This document shows positions 34,011-44,399 of a DNA stretch of 64,000 bases, in pieces. The stretch is from Anastrepha obliqua. Taxonomy: Eukaryota > Arthropoda > Insecta > Diptera > Tephritidae. The stretch is taken from positions 9,176,001 to 9,240,000 of the forward strand of contig NC_072896.1 in NCBI RefSeq assembly GCF_027943255.1, written 5' to 3'. Numbering within the stretch: position 1 is the stretch's first letter; each line of letters opens with the position of its first letter. A program made the translations under genes and the position numbers. The notes beneath the pieces are model-generated. The model searched no databases, was not told the origin of the DNA, and saw only the letters and a program-made list of their open reading frames with translations.

Positions 34011-35384
34011 AATGTGTCAATTTTTCTTTTAATTTGCACAAAGTTTGATGCTGGTATTTATATACTTTTTGTAAGAGAAAGAATATCTTTTCATCAAAAA
34101 ATTAATCAAATTAAATAAATTACCGGTAACTTGCAAATAATTCCTTGTGTTTTAGTTATTTAATGCGGCTTATGACGAGAAGCTTAATTTTATTTTGGTT
34201 TTTAATTTAATTTTTTTTTTCGTTATTTTTCTTCACTGGTTTCAGGTATTTCCACATACTTTTGGCAATAATTCAAGTGACTATCGAAAGTTTGAGTGAT
34301 GGTATTTCCAAATATTAGGAAAATTTCATAGGGGAAGCGAGAGAGAATAGGGCACATTTGAAATAAAATGTAAAAGGTACTGCGACTGAGGTAAAGGTTA
34401 GTACAATGCTTTTCCCAAATAAATTTTATATAATTTTCCTGAACACCTTTGCTTCTTACTTGCATTATTTAAACTCCACAAATTTCAACCGCCTTTCGTG
34501 CGCTATTAAATTGCTTGCTGCCTTTTGCGCCAAACGTCTCTTTGACGCTTCACGCACAAATAACAAGTTCTGGATTTCACTACAATCGGAACTATTTTGG
34601 CAAAGCGCCAACCACAATTGAAAAAGCGGACGCCTTTGAATGTCAAAAAACAATTTTTTGTATCCCCTGCGCTACTTCAATTTGTTGTTATTGCTCGGCT
34701 ACAGACTTTAGCTTCGTCCATATCAATCCACTACACTTCACTACACTCCACTCCACTCCAACTCGCTTCCCTCCACTACCGCACACTCGCAGCATTTGTG
34801 GTCAGCATTTGATAATCGCACTGTGTCAAGCTGTGTCCGTGGTTGGCATTGTCGACGCAGTTGTTGCTCGTCTGTGTGTGTGCTGTATAGGCATCAACAT
34901 CACTTTGTGCGCCTAAGTGTATGCAAGCGCACATAATGCAGCTAAGTTAATCGCGCACTTGGACTGTTGTTCTCGGACAATTGAAAGTGTATAAAAAAGA
35001 TTTGTATTGAGCTGGGCAACTAAAGTGTTGTCATAAAAAATGTAAAAGAAATGGTAAAGAAAAAATGAAGTGAGGAATTCTTGTTTGTGTGCCTAAACGT
35101 GGGTAATAAAAAATTAATTTGCCACTCTTTGTTGCCACAAATACCGAACAAAAAGGGTTGCGTAGCCACGGGATACGTGCAAGTGAATGAAATTTTAGCT
35201 CTGAGTTATTTGCCTTTTTTTGTTAGGAAATGCTGAGGAAATGGTGAAAATTTTTCGCAATATTGCAGATAGAAGAAGAGTAAAAGAAGTCATATACACT
35301 GAAAAGCGGTGGGTGCTTAGTTATGTTTTGTTAAAAAGTTATATGAAGATTGAAGCTCTACTTCCGAGAAGGAACAAGAAGATT
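34010..35384. other. Unique DNA, no gene recognised
   Basis: A 133-codon frame at 34515-34916 (+) is Cys/His/Ile/Thr-rich and has no family resemblance. It coincides with a CACTCCACTCCACT tract (34740-34765) and is probably fortuitous. The patch at 34480-34980 is less A+T-biased than its surroundings. Confidence 0.4.
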
Positions 35385-35510
35385 ATCGAACTTTTTTTCA
35401 CAAAACTTAATAAGACTCGCTTTTCGCAGGCAATGGCGAACCATCCAGCGCATTTTTTGTCACAAAAGAGCTCCTTATGGCAACCAGACAGCATTCGGAC
35501 GCATTAAATA
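35385..35510 (+). mobile_element. Diverged SINE fragment
   Basis: TCGCAGGCAATGGCGAACCA, then CACAAAAGAGCTCCTTATGG and GCATTCGGACGCATTAAAT follow the SINE order GGCAATGGCAAACC ... AAAAGCTCCTCATAA ... CGGACG, with many substitutions. Head and tail are missing. Confidence 0.5.
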
Positions 35511-35759
35511 TAATTTATTTTTTCTTACATCTATGAGCTAATCGAAGCGCAAAGTGCTGTGGAATGTGTGGAATTCTTATTGATTAGGTTACTTAACATA
35601 TAGGAAGAGATACATAGTTTAATGCGCGTATAGTAAAATATATTTCATCAAACTCACATTTTTATGCACCGCAATAACTGACAAGCGACCTAGCAACCAT
35701 AACTTTTAATCATATTTAACCTTTTCTCGCAAATTTCATGTTTAAAAGTTAAAGCTTAA

Positions 35760-36480
35760 GGGGTTAGGTAGGTTTCAAAAGCTCAAAATAGGTACATTTT
35801 TATGAATTTCTTTTTATTTAATCAACAGAATATTTCATTCCATCAATTTAACACATAAAAGATACATATTTTATAAGTAGTTTGTGAAATTTTCATTGAA
35901 AAATTTTGAAAATTAAGGCGTGGACACGTCGTCTCCTATGACCCCTCAAAAAAAAGTTCTCTCGGCGTAGTCAGGATAACTCATGACAGATTTATCTGAA
36001 ATTCAAAAACAAAAAATTTTCTGTTAGTAGATGTTTCAAACTCGTGCTTGGACGAAGGAAAAAAAAAAACAAAAATTACATTTTTGGCGGCGTTGAAAAC
36101 AAAAAACCCTTATTTTGAGTAGAATTTGTACCCTTCATGCCCTTGAAAAATTACTTGGAATAGAAAAAAAAAATTCCTTCGTTCAAGCACGAGATAATGT
36201 TATTTTGAAGAAGTGTGCAAAATTTGAAAGAGATCGGTTCATAAGTTTTCGAGAAATCGTGACTACCGATTTCAAAAATGTAGTTTCAAGAAAAACGCGA
36301 TTGAAACGAACAATAGCTAAGCAGCTGCCTCGATATACCTGCCAATCCAAAGGCTATATCTCTTAGAATATGACTCGGATCGTTTTAAAATTTTAAAGGA
36401 ATATTCTCAACATATTCAATTATGAGATAAGCAAAAAAAAAAAAATCGATTTTTTGAAATTTTGAAACCCACCTAACCCC
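35760..36480. mobile_element. 721-bp inverted-repeat element flanked by TTAA
   Basis: Left end GGGGTTAGGTAGGTTTCAAA and right end, read on the minus strand, GGGGTTAGGTGGGTTTCAAA are 21-bp inverted repeats with one mismatch. TTAA flanks both sides (35756-35759 and 36481-36484), a piggyBac-like target choice or part of a longer terminus. Inside, CAAAATTTGAAAGAGATCGG and AGTTTTCGAGAAATCGTGA are strings I associate with abundant insect interspersed repeats. No transposase is encoded; the 83-codon frame at 36115-36366 shows no motif. Non-autonomous, superfamily uncertain. Confidence 0.75.
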
Positions 36481-36484
36481 TTAA

Positions 36485-37067
36485 CATGGCAATTATTCTC
36501 TACTAAAAGCTGTAACTCACTTAAGGCTACTCCCTCTGACATGACAAATGAACTTCATTGGTTGAGCAGTGACTCCAGAGTATAGCCAATATCATCCTAA
36601 TTATGAAGCGAGACACCCAATATAGGCTCCACAGCAAGGAGTCTTTCAACCACTGCTGAAACGGTTTGTGTATTTGAACTTACCTCATAAAGAACCGAAT
36701 TCGTTTTGCTCTCAACGATCACCAGAAAGCGACTTGTTTATATAAAACACGAAAAGGGCTAAGCTGTATAAAGCATGAGAAAAATAGCAGCTTTTGCTCA
36801 CAAAAAAGATGGGCCAATTTAAAATTCAGGCCGCTAACAAAATTAGTTTTCAGACTCATTGCGAACTCTAATAATTTTTGTTATAAGTTTGTTCAGAGCA
36901 AAAATATGAATGCAGAGTTTCGTGTTGTATTAAATGACTACGTGTAAGTTTACGGTGCCCATATCCCGCTTTATGTAGAAAACCTCTCTCATATGTGAGC
37001 CCAAAAATGCTTGATTGTATTCACTTCTAATGTTCTGCTCACTTGCCAATGGTGGCACATTGAACTA
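36485..37067. other. Unique DNA, no gene recognised
   Basis: No open frame, inverted repeat or tandem repeat that I can support. Confidence 0.4.
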
Positions 37068-37915
37068 CTGGGTTACGGAATAAGTTCGTAGCGTTTTTAC
37101 CGAAGACTTTTATTTAAACAAAAAACAATAATTATATCAATAAGTTAATCAATAATATATTCGCCGTTGCTGTTTACAACGTTTTCCCACCTCTCGATCA
37201 ATTCGTTGACGACTTGTGCAACATGGGGTCTGACGTTGCGGTGAAGGTGTACGGTTTGACCATGTCGATCAGGTCTTTGCGGTCGAATAGACTCATTCAC
37301 GCGATGTAGCTGGGCAATGTAAAGCTCCTTGTTGACCGTGGCATTCTTTTCGAGCATTATTCAGTGCACCTTGTCGTCCCAGTCCTACCAAACACATTGC
37401 ATGATCTTCTTTGGATGAAGAGTCAAGCCGGATTCTCGGCTTTGGCTTATCTCCTGGAGCCACCCACTCCGTTGGTTCATATTAATGTATAGGCACCATT
37501 TCTCATATTCCGAGACGATTCGGTACAAAAAGCGTTGTTTATGATCGCGTACTGCTCGATGGCGGGCGAGATGCTGAGCGGCAATTTGAATGCGACTTTC
37601 TTTGTGTTTTTTGTGGAGCTCGTGAGGCACCTAGGTTCCCAATTTTTCGTTAAATCCCATTGAATGAAAGTGATTGAGAATCGTTTTATGATCGCAACTC
37701 ATTTTTTCTGCCAATTCACTACTGGTTTGGCGACAGTTCTCCTTGAAAAGTGTTTGAGACATTCTTCATCGAATTCAGCAAACATACAAATAACTTAGTT
37801 TTTTATAGCAGAAAGATTTCTATCGAATGAATGTTTACTCTTTGCCAAACAGCAAGCAAATCGTTGTAAAATAAAGGCAAATATAAAAACGGAATGCACT
37901 TATTCCCCAACCCAA
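37068..37915 (-). mobile_element. Dead mariner element (TTGGGTTGGGGAATAAG ends)
   Basis: Right end read on minus is TTGGGTTGGGGAATAAGTGC; left end is CTGGGTTACGGAATAAGTTC. These are imperfect inverted repeats of about 33 bp, with TA on both flanks (37066-37067 and 37916-37917). At 848 bp it is shorter than a full mariner (about 1.3 kb), which agrees with the coding deletions described for its transposase. Confidence 0.85.
37145..37770 (-). pseudogene. mariner transposase pseudogene with both visible catalytic Asp lost
   Basis: From 37770 downward the minus strand reads SQTLFKENCRQTSSELAEKM, DHKTILNHFHSMGFNEKLGT, then a stop where the family has W (GxWVPHEL), then VPHELHKK, IAAQHLARHRAVRDHKQRFL. 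It continues as YRIVSEYEKWCLYINMN, where mariners have TGDEKW, so the first catalytic Asp is replaced. MLEKNATVNKELYIAQLHRV follows, and then HRNVRPHVAQVV in place of HDNARPHVAQ, so the second Asp is lost too. This is joined straight to LIERWENVVNSNGEYIID, the normal C-terminus. The segment holding YSPDLAPSDYHLF with the third acid has been deleted. The N-terminal HTH part is also largely missing. Confidence 0.88.
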
Positions 37916-37919
37916 TACT

Positions 37920-38600
37920 TTACTCAGTTGGATGGCACTACATTGTTTCAAAATCTGCAGCACTGCTAGCCTTTATTCGGCTGAAGATTACTTCGCAGAT
38001 CCTAAACCACTAAAGGCGTTTTATACCCCTTTTGTAAGATTCAGGCACGACTAAGTCGCTTTAATCGGGCAGTAATAGGGTAGCAACTATGTTCATTAGT
38101 AAAGAGATAACATTAAAAGATAAATGTTTTATATTCTATATTTTTATTTATTTTGTATTTTATATTTCATATTGTTTATATTTTATATTTTGCGGACTTG
38201 AATGTTCCCTTTATGAAGATTTTATCTGAGAATACCGATAGTGAAGTCTTACGAAGAATTATTTTCTACAATACCATCAACCTCTGACGATTTCCTAAAT
38301 ACTATTTTATTTATATTTTTCAAAAAAACAGTGGCCTAAAGCATACATTCTTAAGCAAACCAATGGGTTGAAATGTTCTACAAAATTATTTCTCGTGAAA
38401 TTGTACTATGTTTGCCCAAACTGCATATTTTACTCCGATAGGAATTTTAAGCCCTATTTTCCATTTGCTCTAAAAACATTAAGTCAAAAATTTCAAAACG
38501 TGCTAAGGCCACATAAAAATGTTATCTGACAATACGAACAGATATGGAGATTTCACTGATTGGGTCTAAGTCTCACATCCTGAGTTCGAATCATTCCAAC
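37920..38600. other. Unique A+T-rich DNA, no gene recognised
   Basis: A run of TATATTTTATATT-type repeats lies at about 38130-38190. A B-box-like GAGTTCGAATCATTCC occurs at 38580-38595 without a convincing A box. No gene recognised. Confidence 0.4.
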
Positions 38601-38639
38601 CTTGACTGGCTTTGACAACGAAGGAAACTCGCAGGTTTT

Positions 38640-39170
38640 CATCAAATTTCGCCCTTTCAACAGCAAAAACAAAAACATGGCTACTCTTGTAGCCGGAAAA
38701 TCTACTGTTCGAAGGACTATTCCAAAAGTGCCACATTTGAAGCATAAAAAATTACAAAAAAAAAAACACCTTTTAATAAATTTCGCAAAGAACGCCGCCT
38801 CGATGACCAGAAACAAAGTTAAAAAGAGGCTCTATTTATTCTGTATTTTTCGTAATATTTTGGCGCATTTTTGGTGTAATCGACGGTATGCATCCAAGGC
38901 TAACAACTAATAGTAATAAATTCTGGGGTTACTGCGTCGATTCGCTCACAAATATTGACCATCAGAGAGAATAGAATTAGCGCTCCAATAGAAGCTAAAG
39001 GAAAAAATAAAAATAAATGGAGAGAGTCGAGTATTTGGGGTTTATTAGTGTATTCAGGAAAAGGTCCAAAGTTGCCAGATCGGGCAAGATCGAGTAGACT
39101 GGTAATGATGAACCGTTTGTTGATGATGATGACGAAACACTTTCTTGAGTAAAGTCATCGGCTACTGCGC
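38640..39170 (+). pseudogene. Probable Tc1-like transposase relic
   Basis: Around 38690-38810 the + strand reads VAGKSTVRRTIPKVPHLKHK then KLQKKKHLLINFAKN. This resembles the end of the second HTH and linker of Tc1 transposases (TVRR.LK..GLKYKKLKKKPLLT...FAK). Around 39020-39060 a frame reads SIWGLLVYSGKGPKLP, reminiscent of VMVWGGISYYGKT. Between them the catalytic DE region is not readable and stops are frequent. The first match is fair and the second weak, so the family call is tentative. No inverted repeats were found. Confidence 0.45.
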
Positions 39171-41435
39171 CGTATTACATTTTGAGTCATCCTTTTGTAA
39201 CCAATAAACTTTAAACATAATTTTTCGTGATGAATGTCGCAAAATTTCGCAAACGTCTGCAATATTTGTTAATGAAATGCTTCAAGTTAAAATTGTGTTA
39301 TAAAGGCGTCTCTAAAACTCTATAGAAGAGCAACAACTGCCAATATTATTCAAAGTTCGCATGCGTCTCAAGTTTCGCGCATAGATGGAACACTCAATAA
39401 AAGCGTTTATCCAAAATTTACAGAAATATGAGCGCAACCGCTTTTCTGCTCCAAAATCACTGTCGAATTTATTTCAGTTTTTTATTAAAATAATCTTTTT
39501 TTTTTTTTAATTTTTGATTAAACCTATTTGTGTAAGTATATCTGGTAACATAAAATATATTTCTAACCATTCTATTTTCTATGTTTTAATTTATTTATTT
39601 TCAGCCACTCCGAGGGCCATCCAGCAGCAAACCCTCGCTTGCATTTCATTCTATTAAGTTTTCCCAAAATTAATCAATCTTAGACTCTTTAGCAAGCGTT
39701 CTCGGCAACAGCTTCCTCACTCAACTGCCTTTCGTAGCAACGCACTGATAAAGCATGCAAAGTAATTTCTTTTTATGCGCACTTTCAACATTTGCCACAC
39801 AATTGAAGGAAAGAATCGCATGCATCGGTGCATGCAACAGCAGATTTCAGGCGCTAAACAGAGCGTCAACCCAACGGCAGAAGTGATCAAGTGGCGCTCA
39901 AGTATCGCTGACAGAAGTGCAAGTACAAGTAAGCGGGTGTTAAGTATGTACACAAGCATGGGTGTAAGCGTGTGTGTGTGTGTGGCGGGAAGAATGTGAT
40001 TCTTTATTTTTGCTCCCATTCGCATGCAGCTGCATTTACATATTGTGACTTGGTGTTGTCATAAATTTAAAATATGCAAAGTACGCAGACTCGGGGGAAT
40101 ATGCATAAATCTGTGAGTGCATGTGCATGTGAGTGTGAGTGTGTATGTGTACATGTGGGATCATTATGCAGGGTGCTGCTGTCTCTGACAATAAGCCCTG
40201 CAGCATTACGTTTATCAATTTTTTGCATGAAAAAAGGTACAAAAAAATTGTTTAAATATAATAAAAAACATAAAAAACTGTGGCAGCGCTACAAGAATAA
40301 TAAATTGTATGTTTGTGTAATAACTGCTGATAAGCGACGGCAAGCAAATAAAAATAAACCATTGAATAAAAAAAAGTGTATGACATTGTGCAAAATTTAA
40401 TCAGCAGCTGCTGCTGCACTGAGTAAGTCACAACAAAAGGCAGAAAGACCAAAAAACAAAAAAAAAAAAACCAAACCAAAACACAACACCAACAAAAGTG
40501 ATAATGATTCACAGTAATGCCGGCAGGGACAGCGACAGTGACTATGATATCTCAGCACCAACAGTCAGCGCAAAGCAGCGGCGTAACTGTGGCGACCAGC
40601 AGGGCGTATGAGTGATAAAAAGGGGAGATATGTCAACAAATCATTTGCACTCGCCGCAGTGATGCATGCAGAAATCGCACAACGCATAAATGCTGACAAA
40701 CAGCGGCAATAACAACAATACAAGAACAACAACAATAGTGGTAGTGTATAATAAAAGTAACCACAACAATGACGAAAAGCGTAGCAAAAATGTAAAAAAA
40801 AGAAAAAAACCGAAAAACCGAAAAACCGAAAAACCAGCAATGAAACATCAGAAGTGATTGCAACGATAAACAGCAAACCAACCAACCGACCACATTACTT
40901 GCTTCAGTTGTGCCAGCAGCTTCATTGCTGAATTTCTTTAAAATATTAGCGATGAGCTCAGCTAGTTAGTTTGTTACCCGCACGTAAGTTTTTTATTAGT
41001 CAAAAAGAGCAAAGCGACAAGCATTTTAACACTGCGTTGGCAATGGTGAGAAGTATTCCATTGCTTAGATGCGCCCCTTGCGTTGATTTACTATCAAGAA
41101 GTGAAATAACAGGCAGACAAAAATATATATACTTGATTATTTGGAATTTTATGGCAACGCTACAAAAGTACGCATTTTCACTTGCATAACAGCAAAATGC
41201 TGAGATAATAAGTTTCGAGCACAAAGGGTGCATACAATTACGGAAAAGTCAATGTGCGCAGTATTTGCGATCAGCTACCTTCAAGTTATGAGCGAAAAAT
41301 ATATTTCAAAGCTAGTGAGCAAGTATTGTGTGTGCTAGAAGCACCCGAAGTGGACCGATTTCAAGATACTCTGCAACCAAATAGATTTTCTTCTACCACA
41401 CAGAAATATATGCCATAGAAAGGTGCAACTAACAG
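39170..41435. other. Unique DNA, less A+T-biased, with microsatellites
   Basis: No gene recognised, but this is among the most complex DNA in the window. It includes a (GT)n tract (39968-39983), GTGAGTGTGAGTGTGTATGT (40129-40148), a CAGCAGCTGCTGCTGCACTG palindrome-like tract (40402-40421) and about three to four CCGAAAAA units (40809-40836). Several overlapping open frames on both strands follow these low-complexity tracts and are not credible genes. Regulatory or intronic DNA is possible but not shown. Confidence 0.45.
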
Positions 41436-41439
41436 CAAC

Positions 41440-42664
41440 GAAACCTTGCATTTTCTTCGGGTAACCAAATTGCAGTTAAAGTCTTTTAACTCGGCAAACT
41501 GGCCTAGCAACATCACGGCTCTCAAAGGCTGCAATGTACCAGCCTGCCTTGTCCGCATAATCAGCAGTTATCTAAGTGACCGCATTCTGCGATATGAAAC
41601 TGAAATTGGCCAAAAAACGCGCAAGGTCTCCACAAGGATCAGTGCTGGGACCAACTCTGTGGAACATCATATACTACGATGCAGTCCTCAAGATGATGCT
41701 TCCGCCAAACGCCGAAATTGTGGGATACGCGAATGATATTGGCCTGGTGGTAGTTGATAGGAAACTTGACCACTTAAAGGAAAAGTGCAACGATGCTGCA
41801 GCGAGAATGCAACGATGTCTTAGCGAGGCTAAGTTAGATTTAGCCGATCACAAAACCGAAGCAGTTCTAATAAGTGCTGCAGGGCGAAAGTCGTTTGAGC
41901 TGAACATAGGTATACACCGTATAATCTCGAAAAATGCGATCAAATATCTTGCGGTCTGGATCGGACACAAGACTTTATTTCAGGCAGCATTTAATAAATG
42001 TAAGTTCCAAGGCCGCTTCTGTCAATGATGCCCTGACGCGACTTCTCCCTAATATAGGAGGGCCCCAGGGAAATCACAGACGACTACTGTCATTGGCTGC
42101 TAACTCTATAATTCCTTATGCAGCACCTATCTGGGTGGGGACCAAAAAGTCTAATCTACGGGAAGTCACCCAGACATACAGGTAAGGCGCGCTACGTGTA
42201 GCTTGCGTGTATAGAACGGTGTCTGATGATGCAGTTTGAGTAATAACGAGAAAGATACCTCTAAACCTCTTGGCAGATGAAATGTTTCGGCTCTATAACG
42301 GACAAGAAGCGCGGCCCACACCAAAAGAAAAAGCAGCGGAGCGACTGCTGACAATAGGCCGGTGGCAGCCGCGGTGGGATGAGTCACAAAGTGGGCCTGG
42401 TTAATGAGAAAATATGGAGACACCGACTATCACATTTCGCAGTTGCTCAACGGACATGGCTGTTTTCGGGAATACCTGTACCATTTTAAGCTGGCAGACA
42501 GCCCTTTCTGTCCAAACTGCCCGAATACTGACGAAAACACAGATCACGTCATGTTTTATTGCGACTGCTTTAGAGAAGAACGAGCTATCCTGGAGCAAGC
42601 CCTGGGCTATCAACTGTTCTCCAGCACCCTCATACGAGATATGTGCGCAACCAGCGGTAAGTGA
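41440..42664 (+). pseudogene. R1-clade non-LTR reverse transcriptase relic
   Basis: From about 41470 the + strand reads FNSANWPSNITALKGCNVPA (RT motif A region, expected D...FN(S/T)). VRIISSYLSDR, then after a frameshift SPQGSVLGPTLWNII (motif B) and AEIVGYANDIGLVVVDR (motif C, YADD changed to YAND) follow. Next come CNDAAARMQRCLSEAKLDLA and HKTEAVLIS. Further frames give VSSKAASVNDALTRLLPNIG, NSIIPYAAPIWVG and ISQLLNGHGCFREYL. The C-terminal zinc motif is CPNC...HVMFYC (C-X2-C-X8-H-X4-C). At least three frameshifts and the D-to-N change in the active site show it is dead. The upstream ORF1, endonuclease and first RT part are absent (5' truncation). R1-type elements usually target rDNA or other specific sites; no rDNA is present here. 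Confidence 0.88.
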
Positions 42665-43190
42665 GAGGCAGCGCAAACGTTCGCAGGTAAGATTATGACT
42701 CGACTTCGCCATATTGACGCACAGACGTTTGAGTGAAACGCTCAATATAGTATCATACAGAAGACAAGACGGTAGTGAGTTAAGGTAACAGTACAAGTTT
42801 TCCGATGTTTCCTTTACTTTCTAACCACCTATAAGCACAGTGGGAGTAATTGGGACTATTGACGATGCATAACCTTCATATGCCTACAGGAGAGGAATCT
42901 GGGCGCAGCTACCTGTTGTGACTTCGGACATAAGAGCGGCTCTACTTTTGTGGTCCCAAGGTAGAATTAGCCGAGGTGGAGGATGGTTATAGTATTAGTG
43001 GGAGCGTGCTCCCCATACCATTGGCGTGATGACACCTTTGAGATGTTTGTGGCATTTTAATTTCAACCTCCTTTAAAAAACAAAAGAAAAAGAAAGAGAT
43101 CTTATGAAGTAACCTCAGAACTAATAATGGACTGACTGTCTTATTGAGCTGACCACACTTAAGGGGATCAATCAAGTTTGGCTCAAATTC
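42665..43190. other. Possible 3' non-coding region of the R1-clade relic
   Basis: No coding similarity. The sequence is less A+T-biased than typical for the window up to about 43000, then has AAAACAAAAGAAAAAGAAAG (43078-43097). It may be the 3' UTR of the R1-clade relic, but the boundary is not visible. Confidence 0.35.
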
Positions 43191-43379
43191 AGAGTGAAGG
43201 AATCAAGATTGCTTACCAGGTCTGAAAAAAGCAGCAAAGAGGGTGTAAACTTCATAGATTCAGATTGCTTCCACGTCTTATACGAGAAGGTAGAAGCAGA
43301 GCAAGAAGCTCATAGAAAAGTATACTTAGACAATCTGCGATGTTTCAATCACTCCAAAGCTAATTTTGATTTTACAACC
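43191..43379 (+). CDS. Candidate exon or unknown coding fragment
   Basis: An open stretch reads (V)KESRLLTRSEKSSKEGVNF, then DSDCFHVLYEKVEAEQEAHR, then KVYLDNLRCFNHSKANFDF. Composition is balanced, unlike the fortuitous A+T-rich frames elsewhere. It is bounded by AAATTCAG (possible acceptor, 43183-43190) and by GTAAGT at 43380, a consensus donor. I do not recognise the protein. It could be an exon of a host gene, part of an unrecognised TE, or chance. No matching upstream or downstream exon was found. Confidence 0.25.
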
Positions 43380-43731
43380 GTAAGTGCTTTAAGGAATGCA
43401 TGAATTAATTCTAAGAACAACTTTGGCTCCATGCTTTGCCTCTTCTGGACGGTGACTTAGGCTCTCGGAAATGTCTGAAAATGTGATTCCCTAGCAGAAA
43501 TTGCATGCTTATCATTTTACTGAGCTCTTTTATGGGGAGCAAGGAAGCCGCGTTGTGAAGGTGTTGGAGAGGCACATCAGGATGCATTCCGTGGCTGTTC
43601 TGATAGCAGTATTTTGACTAGTTTGGAGGTTTGTCCACTGTGAACCTCTAGTACCAGGCGACTAGATGAGCACAGCGAAATTTAGTACCAATGGGTCAAT
43701 TCCTTTACATATCGCCAGCAACATTCCCTTG
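43380..43731. other. Unique DNA, no gene recognised
   Basis: Moderately G+C-rich for this window, with no recognised motif. It might belong to a TE untranslated region between the R1 relic and the SINE. Confidence 0.3.
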
Positions 43732-43997
43732 GCGGCCGCCGTGGCCGAATGGGTTGGTGGGTCGGTTCGAATCTCGGTGAAAGATCAAAAACTTAAGAAA
43801 AAGTTTTTTCTTAAAGCGGTCGCCCTTTGCCAGGCAATGGCAAACCTCCGAGCGTATTTCTGCCATGAAAAAGCACCTCATAAAAAATATCTGCCGTTCG
43901 GAGTCGGTTTGAAACTGTAGGTCTCTCCAATTGTAGAACAACACCAAACACCACAAATAGGAGGAGGAGGGTGTACGCGCCAATTATATATATATAT
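43732..43997 (+). mobile_element. tRNA-derived SINE, complete 3' end, deletion in the head
   Basis: Begins GGCCGCCGTGGCCGAATGGG, a pol III A-box match, then jumps to TCGGTTCGAATCTCGGTG (B box). About 29 bp that separate the boxes in the 15013 copy are missing. The body is full: GCGGTCGCCCTTTGCCAGGC, AATGGCAAACCTCCGA, TGCCATGAAAAAGCACCTCA, GCCGTTCGGAGTCGGTTTGA, CACAAATAGGAGGAGGAGG, GTGTACGCGCCAATTA, and a (TA)n tail. With the A and B boxes this close, pol III initiation is probably impaired. Confidence 0.88.
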
Positions 43998-43999
43998 GC

Positions 44000-44235
44000 C
44001 CAAGTGATGACAGTTAGAGATTTGAAAACCTTGTTCCTGTGGCAATTGCTGTTATATGCGCCGAGAAGGAGAGCAAACGGTCAAAGGTGACATCCGAAAA
44101 TTCGGGGTTGTAAACGGTCTGTACTGGTGTCTTATCGACTTTCACCTTTAAGTGTAGCTTTACCTTTCTCGTGCACGTCTAGATACCCACTGGTTGCCAT
44201 GGATTTTGTAGGGGAAACCTTAGTTAATAGGCTAA
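44000..44235 (-). pseudogene. Jockey-clade reverse transcriptase fragment
   Basis: On the minus strand: SPTKSMAT, then after a frameshift VKLHLKVKVDKTPVQTVYNP then EFSDVTFDRLLSFSAHITAI, AT, and after another shift NKVFKSLTVITWA. This matches Jockey-clade RT sequence after the palm (KSxATLFTTW...PKILGVTFDSLLSFSAHTTAI...NKVLKSLAGSTWG). Only about 75 codons survive, packed between two SINE copies. Confidence 0.75.
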
Positions 44236-44261
44236 ATTAGCAAAGGCCTGTGAGCATGATT

Positions 44262-44396
44262 AGATTTCGGATATGCGTAGGTTCGTCTCCGGGCATGAAA
44301 CAGTAAAATTATAGCAAAGGTTTTTGCCAATAGCGATCGCCCCTCCGCAGGCAATGGCAAACCTCCGAGTGTTTTTCTACTATGAAAAAGCTACTT
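44262..44396 (+). mobile_element. SINE 5' part with degenerate B box
   Basis: GTAGGTTCGTCTCCGGGCAT (44278-44297) is a degenerate B box. CAATAGCGATCGCCCCTCCG, CAGGCAATGGCAAACCTCCG, AGTGTTTTTCTACTATG and AAAAAGCTACTTA follow the SINE body order. It stops before the GTTCGGAGTCGG block. Confidence 0.72.
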
Positions 44397-44399
44397 AGT

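Noticed and set aside
34515..34916. 133-codon open frame on +
   Set aside because: Composition follows CACTCCACT-type low complexity, several frames are open at once and no domain is visible.
36115..36366. 83-codon Lys/Arg-rich frame inside the TTAA element
   Set aside because: No HTH or DDE motif; the underlying strings are non-coding parts of the dispersed repeat.
39717..41000. Several 70-108-codon frames on both strands
   Set aside because: They are created by CA/GT tracts, A-rich tracts and CAACAA runs and read as low-complexity Phe/Tyr/Cys or Lys/Asn strings.
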